Shown: positions 21,505 through 31,222, numbered from the stretch's first letter. The stretch is DNA of 64,000 nt from Sorangium sp051521495 (GCF_051521495.1 NZ_CP150355.1:11284001-11348000); one strand, 5' to 3'. Program-made: numbers and translations. The notes: generated by a model from the sequence alone, not told the origin.

Positions 21505-21872
21505 CCTCCTTCGATCTCGAGGCTGCCCGGCCTTCCACGGCGGCTGCACGACGAGCGCTCCGCGCTGACGTCGCTCGCCCCGCTCGGGCCCCAGCCCGAG
21601 GCGTCGTGGTCGCGACGCGCGGCGGGAATCCGACGAACTCCGCGGTCGAAATCAAGCGACAACTCAAGCCCCGGCGATAACGCTACCAGGCGACGATCAT
21701 TACCGAGCTGCCTCGACCTCGACCAGTCGTCCCGGACGGACTGAGCTGTACGAGGGAAGCGCCGAGTGGTGGCCGGCGGCACCGAGCCGCTCGTGATGAG
21801 GATGGAAGTGATACCGGCGAGGTCGAGCTGGTGTCGCCTCCAGGCACGACACTCACGCAACCGACGGTTTAA
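21501..21872 (+). pseudogene. Probable remnant of a BsuBI/PstI-type restriction endonuclease
   Basis: A GTG at 21501 overlaps the methylase stop and opens VTSFDLEAAR. The next stretch reads in another frame at 21523-21630: LPGLPRRLHDERSALTSLA continuing with PLGPQPEASWSRRAAGI. From memory this resembles the N-terminal domain of BsuBI/PstI endonucleases (LGLPRAQ..ERSALTLLALL pattern). The first frame then gives GGNPTNSAVEI, like the family's RPTNS-x-VYQI segment, stops at 21680, and continues to a stop at 21872. This suggests frameshifts and large internal deletions; the intact enzyme would be about 300 residues. The position directly behind the matching methylase supports the call; the alignment is by eye. 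Confidence 0.5.
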
Positions 21873-22369
21873 ATTGCCATTTCAGCGCTCTCTCGGCGCA
21901 GACGGGTTTCCGGATGCGACGCCGCGCGCCTCGGCCATCGCAAGATCCCCTCCTGGGCGGTGAACTGGCATGGTCGTCGAGGCGACATTGCGGCAGGCGC
22001 GAAATATGCGTAGTCGGTGCGCTCGATGACTCGACCGCCATGCCGTACAAAAGGGGTTGACAGGCGCGAACGCTCCACGTCTCCTAGCGGCCTGGACAGT
22101 GCACGCGTACGCATCCGTAGCGTGCAACCTGGCGCGACAACCTGCCGTACAATGGTTGTTCGTCGGTTCTACATGGAAAGCCGACGCGATCGGCCGCAGG
22201 TGCAGAGCGAGGACGGGGGACGGCGCTCTATGTACTGAGCCCTATTGCGATTTGAGACCGACGCCTTCCCGCGCGCGCTCGAGCCGCTGCGGTGCGACAG
22301 CGACATCTATTTTTGAATTTTGAACCACCCAAGCCACCATCTGCCCAAGACGGAGGAGCGAGCAGGAGC
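21873..22369. other. Lower-GC spacer upstream of the lipoxygenase gene
   Basis: About 500 bases with no convincing gene, visibly richer in A/T than the surroundings, especially 22000-22330. GCCGTACAA occurs twice in the region (22042-22050 and 22143-22151), and a TTGACA lies at 22057-22062 without a good -10. It probably holds the promoter of the lipoxygenase-P450 pair. Confidence 0.45.
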
Positions 22370-24118
22370 ATGAGGGAGCAAACCTCGACGCCGAACTGGC
22401 GCAAATTCGGATCCGACCTGCCGGCTGGTAGCGATTTCGTACCGCCGGGGGAAGGCTTTCCTGTCAAGAAGATATTGGCGCTCAACCTCGGCAAGTGGAA
22501 GGACACTGCCGGACTGCAAATCGCGCAAACGCTTCACACGTTCGCGTACGGGTACCAGCGCTATCGCGAGGGGAAGTTCGTCCTCAAGGCGACGTCCGAT
22601 CTCGGCCTGGGCGCGATCTTCGCGTCCGTCGATGAATGGGAGACCTTCGACCAGTTCGAGGAGTTCTTCAAGCCGTGGACCTTCATCCGCAGGCCCCTGG
22701 TGGCGACGCGCTGGATGGAGGACGCCGAGTTCGGACGCCAGCGCCTGGTAGGGATCAACCCGGCGCACATTCGCCGCGCGACGTCGCGCGATCTCTCCGA
22801 CTTCCTGGGCGGCGCCGAGCACAGGTCGATCACCCTCGCCCACGGGCGCACGCTGGAGATGGTGCGCGACAGCGGGGATCTTTACTTCATCGACTATCGC
22901 ATCTTCAAGGACATCGTCGACGACGACGTGCAGGAAGAAGTGGGGAAGTACCCGCTGGCTCCGATGTGCCTGCTGCACCAGAGCGCGCCCGGCAAGCTCG
23001 TGCCCGTGGCCATACGACTGGTGAACTCGCACGCTGGCAACGGGAAGCCGCTCGACAAGATCTTCACCCCTTCGGATCCGCCGGATGACTGGCTCACGGC
23101 CAAGATCGCCGTCGCGAGCGCCGACGCCATCTACCAGGGCCAGGTGACCCATCTGCTCTACGCGCACCTGATCATGGAGCCGTTCGCCGTGAGCACCTAC
23201 CGCAACCTGCCCGCGACGCACCCGCTCCATCAGCTGCTCAGGCCGCATTTTTTCAACACCCTGGCCATCAACGAGCTGGCCCGCCAGCGGTTCCTCGGGC
23301 GCGGGCGCTTCTTCGACATCACGAGCTCCCTGGCCTCCATGGGCTCGTTCGAGCTGCTGCGGCGCGCCTATGCCGGCACGGGCATCCGAGGATACCGCGG
23401 CAAGCCCTGGCGGTTCTACGAGAGCGCGCTCCCCTACGACCTGTCAGCGCGCGACGTCGGCAGCTTGAGCGGTTATCACTACCGCGACGACGCTCTGCTG
23501 CACTGGGATGCGATCCAGGAGTACGTCGAAGCCGTCTTGAAGATCGCCTTTCCGACGCCACAGTCCCTGGTGAACGACGCCAGCCTGCAGCAGTGGTTTC
23601 AAGAGCTGGTGTCTCCCAAGCTCGGCGACATGGAGAGCCTCCTCCCGCCGGAGAGGTCGGACCAGCTCAACGGGCTCAGCAACATCGACGACCTGATCGC
23701 CATCGTCACCAACGTCATCTTCACGGCGACCGCGTATCACGCCGCCGTCAACTTCGGGCAGACCGACTATTATACCTGGATCCCCAACGCTCAATTCGCC
23801 ACGTATCGCCCCTACAGCGACATCCTGAACGGGAATGGCAAGCGGCAGTTCAAGCCGCTGCAGCGCCTCCCGGGGCGCGCGCTGAGCATCCGCCAGATGG
23901 TGCTCAGCCGCTCGCTCAGCATCGGCCCGCCGATCACCAGCGACAGCCTCATGACGATGACGTGCCTGCTGCAAGATCCTGCGGCGAAGCAGGCGTTCGC
24001 TCGATACCGCCAGCGCCTGGTTCATATCGAGAAGGAGATCACGGAGCGCAATCGCACCCGCGAGCAACCGTACCTCTACCTGCTCCCTTCGATGGTCCCC
24101 CAGAGCATCGCGATTTGA
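22370..24118 (+). CDS. Lipoxygenase
   Basis: A 582-residue bacterial lipoxygenase, which adds O2 to polyunsaturated fatty acids to make hydroperoxides. The iron site can be read directly: HLLYAH gives His261 and His266, with the family spacing to HPLHQLLRPHF (His284); YHAAVNFGQ gives His457 and Asn461; and the protein ends in Ile582, the C-terminal carboxylate ligand. There is no N-terminal PLAT domain, and no clear signal peptide, so it is probably cytoplasmic. The ATG at 22370 has AGGAG just upstream. The P450 gene follows 27 bases downstream, which suggests a two-step oxylipin pathway. Base composition is less GC-rich than the neighbours, hinting at transfer. Confidence 0.96.
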   Translation: MREQTSTPNWRKFGSDLPAGSDFVPPGEGFPVKKILALNLGKWKDTAGLQIAQTLHTFAYGYQRYREGKFVLKATSDLGLGAIFASVDEWETFDQFEEFFKPWTFIRRPLVATRWMEDAEFGRQRLVGINPAHIRRATSRDLSDFLGGAEHRSITLAHGRTLEMVRDSGDLYFIDYRIFKDIVDDDVQEEVGKYPLAPMCLLHQSAPGKLVPVAIRLVNSHAGNGKPLDKIFTPSDPPDDWLTAKIAVASADAIYQGQVTHLLYAHLIMEPFAVSTYRNLPATHPLHQLLRPHFFNTLAINELARQRFLGRGRFFDITSSLASMGSFELLRRAYAGTGIRGYRGKPWRFYESALPYDLSARDVGSLSGYHYRDDALLHWDAIQEYVEAVLKIAFPTPQSLVNDASLQQWFQELVSPKLGDMESLLPPERSDQLNGLSNIDDLIAIVTNVIFTATAYHAAVNFGQTDYYTWIPNAQFATYRPYSDILNGNGKRQFKPLQRLPGRALSIRQMVLSRSLSIGPPITSDSLMTMTCLLQDPAAKQAFARYRQRLVHIEKEITERNRTREQPYLYLLPSMVPQSIAI

Positions 24119-24145
24119 CCGACCTGCGAGAAAGGAATGTTCCTC

Positions 24146-25477
24146 ATGAGTATTTGCGTCGAAGAGGATGGACGACCTGACGATTCCAAGTCGTCCTTCG
24201 ACTATCTGCAGGCCCTCCACAGCGCGCTCGTGCACGAGAACGATCCGGTCAAACGGCAGCAGATCGAGGCTGGCATGGTCCTCAAGTGGCTCAAGGAGGA
24301 GCCGCTGCCGTTCCTCGGCCAGCTGCGACGCGAGAGGCCCATTTTCTCGATCCCGGCCCTCACGCTCGTGACCCGATACAACGACGTCATGGAGGTGCTG
24401 AACACCAACGACACCTTCACGATCGACAACATCGCGACCAAGCTGGTCGAAAACGTGGGCCAGAACATCCTGGCGATGAACGACTCGCCCAGGTACGAGC
24501 ACGAGAAATCGCTGTTGCGCCTCGCGTTTCCTCGCGCCGATCTGGCGCGCTACCGTCAGATCGTCGCAGACGAGGCGAACCGGCTGCTGGCCAATATCGG
24601 CATCGACAGGGCGTTCGATCTCGCGGGCGACTACGCGCTCAAGGTGCCAGCGAGCGCGATGGCGCGGTATCTCGGCGTCGGCGAGATACCGACCGAGAAG
24701 GTCGTGGCGTGGACCCACGCGCTGTTTCACGAGATCTTCCTCGATCCGACCAATGACCCGGCGGCCGTGGCGGCGGCGAAGGCCGCTCGTCAAGAGGCGG
24801 TGCCCACGATCGACGCGATCGTCGCCGCGCGAAAGAAGCAGCTGGCGAAATCGCCCGCGCCAGAGCAGCCCTCGGTGTTGGACCGCTACCTGCTCATGCA
24901 GTCGGTCCCCGAGACCTACGAGAGCGACGAGGCGATCCGCGACGTGATCCTGGGGCTGCTCATGGGCTGCGTGGATCTCAGCGGCGGCGCGATCGTCAAC
25001 GCCCTGGTCGAGCTGATGAAGCGCCCGGGCGCACTGCGCGACGCGATCAACGTGGCGAACGTCGCCGACGACGCCGCGATCACCGGCTATGTGCTGGAGG
25101 CGCTGCGCTTCCGCCCGCCCTCGACCGGCGTCACCAGCCGCTGCGTGCGCGAGTACACGGTGGGGCTCGGCACGCATCACCAGGAGAAGATCCCCGCGGG
25201 CGCGCTGGTGATGGCCTGCAGCGCCTCGGCGATGCATGACGCAGAGCACATCGAGGCCCCGGAAGAGTTCAGGCCCGGACGCCTGGCGAGCAAGAACTAC
25301 CTGTTCTGGGAGTCAGGGATCCATTCATGCCACGGCAAGTACGTGGCCATCGTGCATATCTCGATCGCCATCAAACAGCTGCTGCGGGCCGGCATTCCCT
25401 GTCAGATCGATCCCACGCCGCGCACCAGCGGGTATCCTTCGGCGTTCCGCGTGCGCCTGGCTCCCGCCGAGGGCTGA
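24146..25477 (+). CDS. Cytochrome P450, probable partner of the lipoxygenase
   Basis: A 443-residue soluble P450. The ExxR motif of helix K is EALR (Glu318/Arg321), and the haem-binding loop FWESGIHSCHGKYVA contains the Cys ligand (Cys395) in a normal FxxGxHxCxG pattern. The I-helix reads LLMGCVDLSGGAIVNAL, without a clear AGx(D/E)T motif and its oxygen-activating Thr. P450s that rearrange lipid hydroperoxides (CYP74-type) also lack this Thr, so this enzyme may take the lipoxygenase product rather than O2 plus NAD(P)H. No ferredoxin or reductase gene is adjacent. I chose the ATG at 24146 because AAAGGA is well spaced from it; the ATG at 24137 lies too close. Confidence 0.94.
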   Translation: MSICVEEDGRPDDSKSSFDYLQALHSALVHENDPVKRQQIEAGMVLKWLKEEPLPFLGQLRRERPIFSIPALTLVTRYNDVMEVLNTNDTFTIDNIATKLVENVGQNILAMNDSPRYEHEKSLLRLAFPRADLARYRQIVADEANRLLANIGIDRAFDLAGDYALKVPASAMARYLGVGEIPTEKVVAWTHALFHEIFLDPTNDPAAVAAAKAARQEAVPTIDAIVAARKKQLAKSPAPEQPSVLDRYLLMQSVPETYESDEAIRDVILGLLMGCVDLSGGAIVNALVELMKRPGALRDAINVANVADDAAITGYVLEALRFRPPSTGVTSRCVREYTVGLGTHHQEKIPAGALVMACSASAMHDAEHIEAPEEFRPGRLASKNYLFWESGIHSCHGKYVAIVHISIAIKQLLRAGIPCQIDPTPRTSGYPSAFRVRLAPAEG

Positions 25478-25550
25478 TCGCGCCCCCAGGGAGGCCGGCG
25501 TTCTCTCCGCCGCTCTCCGCCGCGTTCTGCGGTACCCTCCTCGGCCATCC

Positions 25551-26636
25551 ATGAGCGACCTCCGCCAGCCCGCCGAGACCAAGTACGAACACGAGCTCGC
25601 GGCCCTCGCCGCCAACGACACGGCGCCGAGGCCGCCCGGGTGGCGCCTCTCGCCAAGGGCCGTCGAGACGTACATCCTCGGCAGCGACAAACCCGTCGGC
25701 GGCGTCGCGATCACCCCCAAGTACATCGGCGACCGCGCCCTCGTGCAGGTCGCCCTCGCGACGCTCGCCTCCGACCGCGCCCTCATGCTCGTCGGCGAGC
25801 CGGGCACCGCCAAGAGCTGGCTCTCCGAGCACCTCTCGGCCGCCATCAGCGGCACGAGCGCCCTCGTCGTCCAGGGGACCGCTGGCACCAGCGAGGAGCA
25901 CGTCAAATACGGCTGGAACTACGCCCTGCTCCTCGCCGAAGGGCCCTCGCAGAAGGCGCTCGTCCCCTCGCCCATCCTCCGCGCCATGCGCGACGGCCGC
26001 TTCGCGCGCTTCGAGGAGATCACCCGCACCTCGTCGGAGATCCAGGACGCGCTCATCTCCATCCTGTCCGAGAAGCAGATCGCCGTCCCCGAGCTCGACC
26101 AGGTCGTCCCTGCGCAGCGCGGCTTCAACCTGATCGCCACCGCCAACACCCGCGACCGCGGCGTCAACGAGATGAGCGCCGCCCTCAAGCGCCGCTTCAA
26201 CTTCATCACCGTCCCGGTCGTCGACGACCTCGAGCAGGAGATCCGCATCGTGCAGAAGCGCGAGGCCGAGCTCCGCGGCGACTACCAGGTCGGCGTCGAG
26301 CCGCCCGCCGAGCTCGCCAAGCTGCTCGTCACGCTCTTCCAGGAGCTCCGCGCCGGCGTCACCAAGGACGGCAAGACCAAGGTGAAGACCCCGGGCTCGG
26401 TCCTGTCGACCGCAGAGGCGATCAGCGTGCTCTTCAACAGCGGCATCCTCGCCCAGCACTTCGGCACCGGGAAGGTGACCGCCGACGACCTCTCCCGCTC
26501 GCTGCTCGGCGCCGTGAGCAAGGAGGGCGGCGACGACCTCAAGGCCGTCCGCGAGTACTGCGAGACCGTGGCCAAGGGGCGCGCAGGGCTCTGGAAGGAG
26601 TTCTACGCCGCGGCCAAGAAGCGCCTCGCGACCTGA
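25551..26636 (+). CDS. MoxR-type AAA+ ATPase
   Basis: A 361-residue AAA+ protein. Walker A is VGEPGTAKSWL near residue 85, the Walker B region reads ARFEEITRTSSEIQDALI, sensor 1 is FNLIATANTRDRGVNEM, and an arginine-finger region ALKRRFNFI follows. MoxR ATPases act as chaperones that remodel VWA-domain partners, often with metal insertion. The DUF5682 gene starts 9 bases downstream, so the two form an operon. A VWA gene at 37279 and a SWIM gene at 50125 on the same strand would complete the usual four-gene set. The acidic pair of Walker B is EE rather than DE. Confidence 0.93.
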   Translation: MSDLRQPAETKYEHELAALAANDTAPRPPGWRLSPRAVETYILGSDKPVGGVAITPKYIGDRALVQVALATLASDRALMLVGEPGTAKSWLSEHLSAAISGTSALVVQGTAGTSEEHVKYGWNYALLLAEGPSQKALVPSPILRAMRDGRFARFEEITRTSSEIQDALISILSEKQIAVPELDQVVPAQRGFNLIATANTRDRGVNEMSAALKRRFNFITVPVVDDLEQEIRIVQKREAELRGDYQVGVEPPAELAKLLVTLFQELRAGVTKDGKTKVKTPGSVLSTAEAISVLFNSGILAQHFGTGKVTADDLSRSLLGAVSKEGGDDLKAVREYCETVAKGRAGLWKEFYAAAKKRLAT

Positions 26637-26644
26637 AGGACACG

Positions 26645-29095
26645 ATGGACCTCGACCGGCTCGCCGCCGTCCACCTCTTCCCGGTGCGCCACCACTCGCC
26701 GCGCTCCAGCGCGACGCTGCGCGCCTACCTCGACGAGGTGCGCCCGAAGGCGATCTTCGTCGAGGGCCCGAGCGACGCCACCCCGCTGCTCGACGCGCTC
26801 GTCGATCCGAAGACCGTGCCTCCCGTCGCGATCCTCGGCTACCGCACCGACGGGGCGCCCGCGTCGTCGCTGTGGCCGTTCGCCGCGTACTCGCCCGAGT
26901 ACGTCGCGGTGAAATGGGCCTTCGAGCACGGCGTGCGCGTCGAGCTCATCGACATCCCCGTCGGCACGACGCTCGCGCCCTTCGACGGCGCCCTGGTCGG
27001 CCACGACGACGCCGACGATCCGGGCCGACACGAGCGCGAGATCGACGCGGACCGCGGCGAGCCCGACGAGCCCGGCGAGCCGGGCGGACAGGCGGACGAC
27101 GACGGCGAAGCGGACGACGGCGGCGGGCCGGCCAGCGCCGACGCGGCGCAGGAGAGCATCTACGAGGCGTGCGCGCGCGCCCGGGGCTTCCGCTCGTTCG
27201 AGGAGTTCTGGGAGGCCTCGTTCGAGGCGCCCCGCTACGATCCCCAGCCGTTCCGCGAGGCCCTGCTCGCGTACGCGGACCTCGTGCGCGGCGACGGGGA
27301 CCGGCTGGTCCACCGGGCGCGCGACGCGTACATGGCGCGGAGCATCCTCGAGCGCATGGGGCCAGACCTCGCCCCGCACGAGGTCGCGGCCGTGCTCGGC
27401 GCGGCGCACGCGGCGGCGTTCGCGGCGCGCGACGTCGATCCGGCGCTGGAGGCGCGCCTGCCGGCGCCGGTGCCGTGCGCCGTGACGCTCATCCCCTTCA
27501 GCTTCCCGCGGCTCTCCGAGCAGCTCGGCTACGGCGCGGGCAACCGGGCGCCGCAGTACTACCAGCGCGCGCACGATGCGGGGGGCGACTTCCGGCGCGC
27601 GACCCTCGAGGTGCTGATCGACTTCACCGAGCACCTCCGTCTCCGGGGCTTCATGGCCTCGCTCGCCGACACCATCGAGGCCTTCCGCCTCGCCGTCTCG
27701 CTCGCGGAGCTCCGCGGCAAGGCGGAGCCGGGCCTCGACGAGGTGCGCGAGGCGACGATCGCCACGATGTGCCGCGGCGACGCCACGCACGTGGACGGCT
27801 TCCTCTGGCCGGCCGTCATCGGGCGCAACGTCGGCCGCGTCGGCGGCAGCATCGGGAAGAACTCGCTCCAGGAGGAGTTCTGGCGCGAGGTGCGCGAGCG
27901 CAGGCTCCCCGCCACCGACGCGCCCGAATCGTTCCGGCTGTCGCTCACGAACGAGGTCGAGGTCGGGACGAGCGTGCTGCTCCACCGGCTCCGCATCGCG
28001 AAGATCCCGTACGCGGCGTACGCGGGCACCCGGGCGGCCGGGCGGGGCGGCGCGGGCGCTCGCGGGCAGCGGCGCGGGCCCTCGGGGACCGCGGCGCAGG
28101 AGCTGCCGCCGGACGAGCTGCTCCGGCAGCTGAGCGAGACGTGGGAGGCGCAGTGGACGCCGGCGACCGACGTGGCGCTGGTCGAGAAGATCGTCCTCGG
28201 CGACACGCTGGAGCAGGTGGCGACGCGGCTGCTCGAGGAGGATCTCGCGGCGTGCCACACGACCGGCGAGGCCGCCGACGTGCTGCTGAACGCCGTGCTC
28301 GCGTCGAGCGCCCGCGCGGCGGCCGCGGCGCTCGAGGCGTGCGACCGGTTCGCCACGGGCGACAGCGATCTGCCGTCGCTCGCCCGGGCGTGCCGCGCCT
28401 TCGCGGGGCTCGCGTCGTTCGGGTCGTCGCGCTCGCTGTCGTCGCTCGGCGACGGGGTGATCGCGACGATGCTGGAGAAGACGTTCGCGCGCGCGGTCCT
28501 GCGCGTCCACGGCGGCTGCACGGGCAGCGACGAGGCCGTCGCCCCGGCCAAGGAGGCGCTGCGCACGCTGCACGACGTGGCGCTGTCGCAGCCGATCGTC
28601 GACCGCGCGGCGTGGTTCGAGGCGGCGCGGGCGCTCGTGGACAGCGACGCGGTGAACCCCACGGCGTCGGGCCTCGCGTGCGGGCTGCTGTACCTGGCGC
28701 AAATCATCGATGATGCCGAGGTGGCGCGGATCGTCGGCCTGCGGCTCGGGAGCGCGGCCCCGCCGGAGGCCGCGGCGTCGTTCCTCGCCGGCTTCCTCGA
28801 GGTGAACGCGCTCGTGCTCGTGAAGAGCCGCCCCGTGGTCGAGGCGCTCGACGCGTTCCTCGGGGGCATCCCGCCCGAGCGCTTCAAGGACACGCTCCCG
28901 GTCCTGCGGCGCGCGTTCGCGGCGCTCGGCGCGACCGAACGGCGGTACCTGCTCGAGAACGTGCTCGCCGCGCGGAAGCTCGGCGACAAGGCGCGCGCGG
29001 CGCAGGCGGTGCTCCTCGAGAAGGATCGCGAGAAGCTCAAGGAGATGAGCGAGGACCTGTCGCAGGCCATGGACGACCTCGACGACCTGCTCTGA
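26645..29095 (+). CDS. DUF5682 family protein, MoxR-associated
   Basis: An 816-residue protein matching the DUF5682 family as I know it. It opens with VHLFPVRHHSPRSSATLRAYL and KAIFVEGPSD, a His-rich start typical of the family and vaguely like EreA/ChaN-type hydrolases. Residues ~120-165 are an acidic, Gly/Pro/Asp-rich insert (DDADD...GEPDEPGEPGG). The C-terminal half is all helical, ending in an acidic SEDLSQAMDDLDDLL tail that could be a docking signal. The function is unknown; in other genomes it sits with MoxR, VWA and SWIM genes. No signal peptide or membrane helix. It is coupled to the MoxR gene by a 9-base gap. Confidence 0.85.
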   Translation: MDLDRLAAVHLFPVRHHSPRSSATLRAYLDEVRPKAIFVEGPSDATPLLDALVDPKTVPPVAILGYRTDGAPASSLWPFAAYSPEYVAVKWAFEHGVRVELIDIPVGTTLAPFDGALVGHDDADDPGRHEREIDADRGEPDEPGEPGGQADDDGEADDGGGPASADAAQESIYEACARARGFRSFEEFWEASFEAPRYDPQPFREALLAYADLVRGDGDRLVHRARDAYMARSILERMGPDLAPHEVAAVLGAAHAAAFAARDVDPALEARLPAPVPCAVTLIPFSFPRLSEQLGYGAGNRAPQYYQRAHDAGGDFRRATLEVLIDFTEHLRLRGFMASLADTIEAFRLAVSLAELRGKAEPGLDEVREATIATMCRGDATHVDGFLWPAVIGRNVGRVGGSIGKNSLQEEFWREVRERRLPATDAPESFRLSLTNEVEVGTSVLLHRLRIAKIPYAAYAGTRAAGRGGAGARGQRRGPSGTAAQELPPDELLRQLSETWEAQWTPATDVALVEKIVLGDTLEQVATRLLEEDLAACHTTGEAADVLLNAVLASSARAAAAALEACDRFATGDSDLPSLARACRAFAGLASFGSSRSLSSLGDGVIATMLEKTFARAVLRVHGGCTGSDEAVAPAKEALRTLHDVALSQPIVDRAAWFEAARALVDSDAVNPTASGLACGLLYLAQIIDDAEVARIVGLRLGSAAPPEAAASFLAGFLEVNALVLVKSRPVVEALDAFLGGIPPERFKDTLPVLRRAFAALGATERRYLLENVLAARKLGDKARAAQAVLLEKDREKLKEMSEDLSQAMDDLDDLL

Positions 29096-29170
29096 CCCGG
29101 GGCCGCTGCGACGGCGCTCGGCGCGTCGCGCTCGTCGCGCGGCCGTCCGGGCCAGCGCCGCTCGCCCGGC

Positions 29171-30121
29171 TCACTCCTCCCGGCCCGCACGCGACCAGCC
29201 GCCGACCTTGACGCCCGGGTGCTGCGCCAGGAAGCCCTGCACGCCGGCCGGCGTGGACGCCCACGCCGCGAGGCGCTCCGGCGCCCGCTCGGCGGGCACC
29301 ACCGCCGAGCGCGTGTAGGAGCTCCACGCGCCGTCGCCGCAGGCATAACAGGAGGCGCGCGCGAGCTTCGCGGTCAGCTGGAGCGAGCCCCGCTCGTCGT
29401 AAACCGGCGCGATCTGCACGAGCTCCGGCGCTTCCTGCTCTTGCCGGGCGGTCTCCGGGTCGTCCTCGCCCTCGTCGAGGATCGCCTTGGCGTCGCCCTG
29501 CAGCGCCGGCGCGTCGGGCACCTCCGCGAGCAGGTCGACGACCGCGCCCTTGTCGGCGTCCCACACCAGGAACGCCGCGCCCTCGAAGCCGTGCGCGCCG
29601 CACGCGTCGGTGTACGTCCGCTCTTCGATGAAGAGGTACGGGCCGACGCTCCCGATCGCCTCGGCCTCGTGGTGGATGACGTTGCTCCCATCCGCGTCCG
29701 GCGGCGCGATCACCTGCTGGCGCGCGCCGCTGCCGCGCAGCACGAGCGCCGCGCGGCTCGCGGTCCCCTCGCCCGGCTCGCGCGTGTCCCCGGGCCCGAA
29801 ATCGCAGGCCGAGGTCTCCACCTGCACGTCTCGCACCTCCCATCGCCACTCCCCTCGCCCGGTCGCCACGACGATCCCGGCCTCCTCGCCGATCACCGCG
29901 CCGCCTTCGGTGAGGTGCCATGTCCTCGGAGGCCCGTCTCCCGCGCGGCCCCAGACCAGGAGCGCCCCGCCGATCGCGGCGTCGCTCGGGGGCGCGGGCG
30001 AGCGCAGGGCGGGCGCGGGTGGGACCTCGAGAGGAATGGGAAAGTTCGATTGCGGGCGGGAGGCACAACCGGAGATCAGCGCAAGCAAAGCGATCGACAT
30101 GGCGAGTCGGGAGCGCGGCAT
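29171..30121 (-). CDS. Lipoprotein of unknown function
   Basis: A 316-residue protein convergent with the DUF5682 gene. The signal peptide MPRSRLAMSIALLALISGC ends in a clear lipobox (LISGC), followed by a Pro-rich linker, so it should be lipid-anchored in the envelope. The body is mostly beta-strand; pairs of Cys (ETSACDF, YTDACGAHGF, ASCYACGDG) suggest disulfides. No domain was recognised. In-frame starts exist upstream (30145, 30178), but the 30121 ATG gives a normal signal peptide; no ribosome site decides it. Confidence 0.78.
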   Translation of the reverse strand: MPRSRLAMSIALLALISGCASRPQSNFPIPLEVPPAPALRSPAPPSDAAIGGALLVWGRAGDGPPRTWHLTEGGAVIGEEAGIVVATGRGEWRWEVRDVQVETSACDFGPGDTREPGEGTASRAALVLRGSGARQQVIAPPDADGSNVIHHEAEAIGSVGPYLFIEERTYTDACGAHGFEGAAFLVWDADKGAVVDLLAEVPDAPALQGDAKAILDEGEDDPETARQEQEAPELVQIAPVYDERGSLQLTAKLARASCYACGDGAWSSYTRSAVVPAERAPERLAAWASTPAGVQGFLAQHPGVKVGGWSRAGREE

Positions 30122-30292
30122 GCCGGCCCGAGGAGCACGGCACATGCCGCGGAGCGACGCCCGGATAACCCACACCACGCCGAGGATCGGTGTCGCCGCG
30201 GGCCCACGCCGCGTGGCAGACCAGCCCCATCACGATCCGGCCTGGACCAGCGCGCCGCGGGGGAGCTCCCGCTGCGCGTCAGGAGCCGATCC

Positions 30293-31222
30293 TCAGCCGC
30301 CTTCGCCCAGGCCCGCGGCTGGCTCGCGCGCGACGGCTCGCTCGATGGCGGCGCGAAGCCAGCTGTGGCCCTCGTCGCCCTCGCAGCGTTCCGGCCAAAC
30401 GAGCGTCAGCGTGTAGCCCTTGCTCTCGACCGGACACGGCCGCACCACGAGATCGAGCTTCCGGGCCAGCGCCTCGGCGACCCGCGCGGACACGGTGAGC
30501 AGCAGGTCGGAGCCGGAGAGGATGAACGGAGCGACCAGGAAATGCGACACGGTCAGGGTCACCCGCCGACGCAGCCCCCGCGCTGCCAGCTCATGATCGA
30601 TGACGTTGTGATCCTCTCCGTGCGGCGAGATCATCAGGTGTTCGCAGGCGGCGTAGCGCGCCGCCGTGAGCGCCTTCCGGGAAGCCGGGTGGCCCCGTCG
30701 CATCACGCAGACGAGCTGCTCGGCCGCGAGCAGCGTGGACCTGCAGCCGTCGGGCACCGGCCCGCCGCGCCCCAGCTTGGCGTCGAGATCGCCGCGGCGC
30801 AGGAGCTCTGCGAAATCGGTCGGGATATTGCGGCACCGCAGGTTGACGTGCGGCGCCTCCGCGGCGAGGAGCCTGGTCAACGGCGGAAGCACGAGCAGCT
30901 CCAGGTTGTCGGTCGCGACGAGCCGGAACGTGCGGGTCGAGCGCCTCGGGTCGAACCGCTCGACCTGGCTGAAGACCTGCTCGAGCCGCTCGACGGCCTC
31001 GGCCGCTCTCGGCACAAGGTCCCGCGCCCGCTCGCTCAACGTCATCTTCCTGCCCACCTGGACAAGCAACGGATCCCCGAAATGGGCGCGCAGCCGTGAA
31101 AGCGCGTGGCTCATCGAGGGCTGCGTCACACCGACGCGGCGCGCGGCGCGCGTCACGCTCCGCTCCTGGAGCAAAGCGTGCAAGGCCACGACGAGGTGGG
31201 TGTCCACCGACTGCAAGCGCAT
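30293..31222 (-). CDS. LysR-family transcriptional regulator
   Basis: A 309-residue LysR regulator of the NodD/NahR-like branch. The N-terminal winged helix is ALLQERSVTRAARRVGVTQ followed by PSMSHALSRLRAHFGDPLL, the strongest LysR signature; the C-terminal two-lobe effector domain covers ~90-300 (TRTFRLVATDNLELLVLP start). The start is set by this domain; an upstream extension of the frame to 31393 runs through the operator and is not coding. It is divergent from a small monooxygenase gene at 31377, with a perfect T-N11-A dyad between them, so that gene is the obvious target. The ligand is unknown. Confidence 0.94.
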   Translation of the reverse strand: MRLQSVDTHLVVALHALLQERSVTRAARRVGVTQPSMSHALSRLRAHFGDPLLVQVGRKMTLSERARDLVPRAAEAVERLEQVFSQVERFDPRRSTRTFRLVATDNLELLVLPPLTRLLAAEAPHVNLRCRNIPTDFAELLRRGDLDAKLGRGGPVPDGCRSTLLAAEQLVCVMRRGHPASRKALTAARYAACEHLMISPHGEDHNVIDHELAARGLRRRVTLTVSHFLVAPFILSGSDLLLTVSARVAEALARKLDLVVRPCPVESKGYTLTLVWPERCEGDEGHSWLRAAIERAVAREPAAGLGEGG

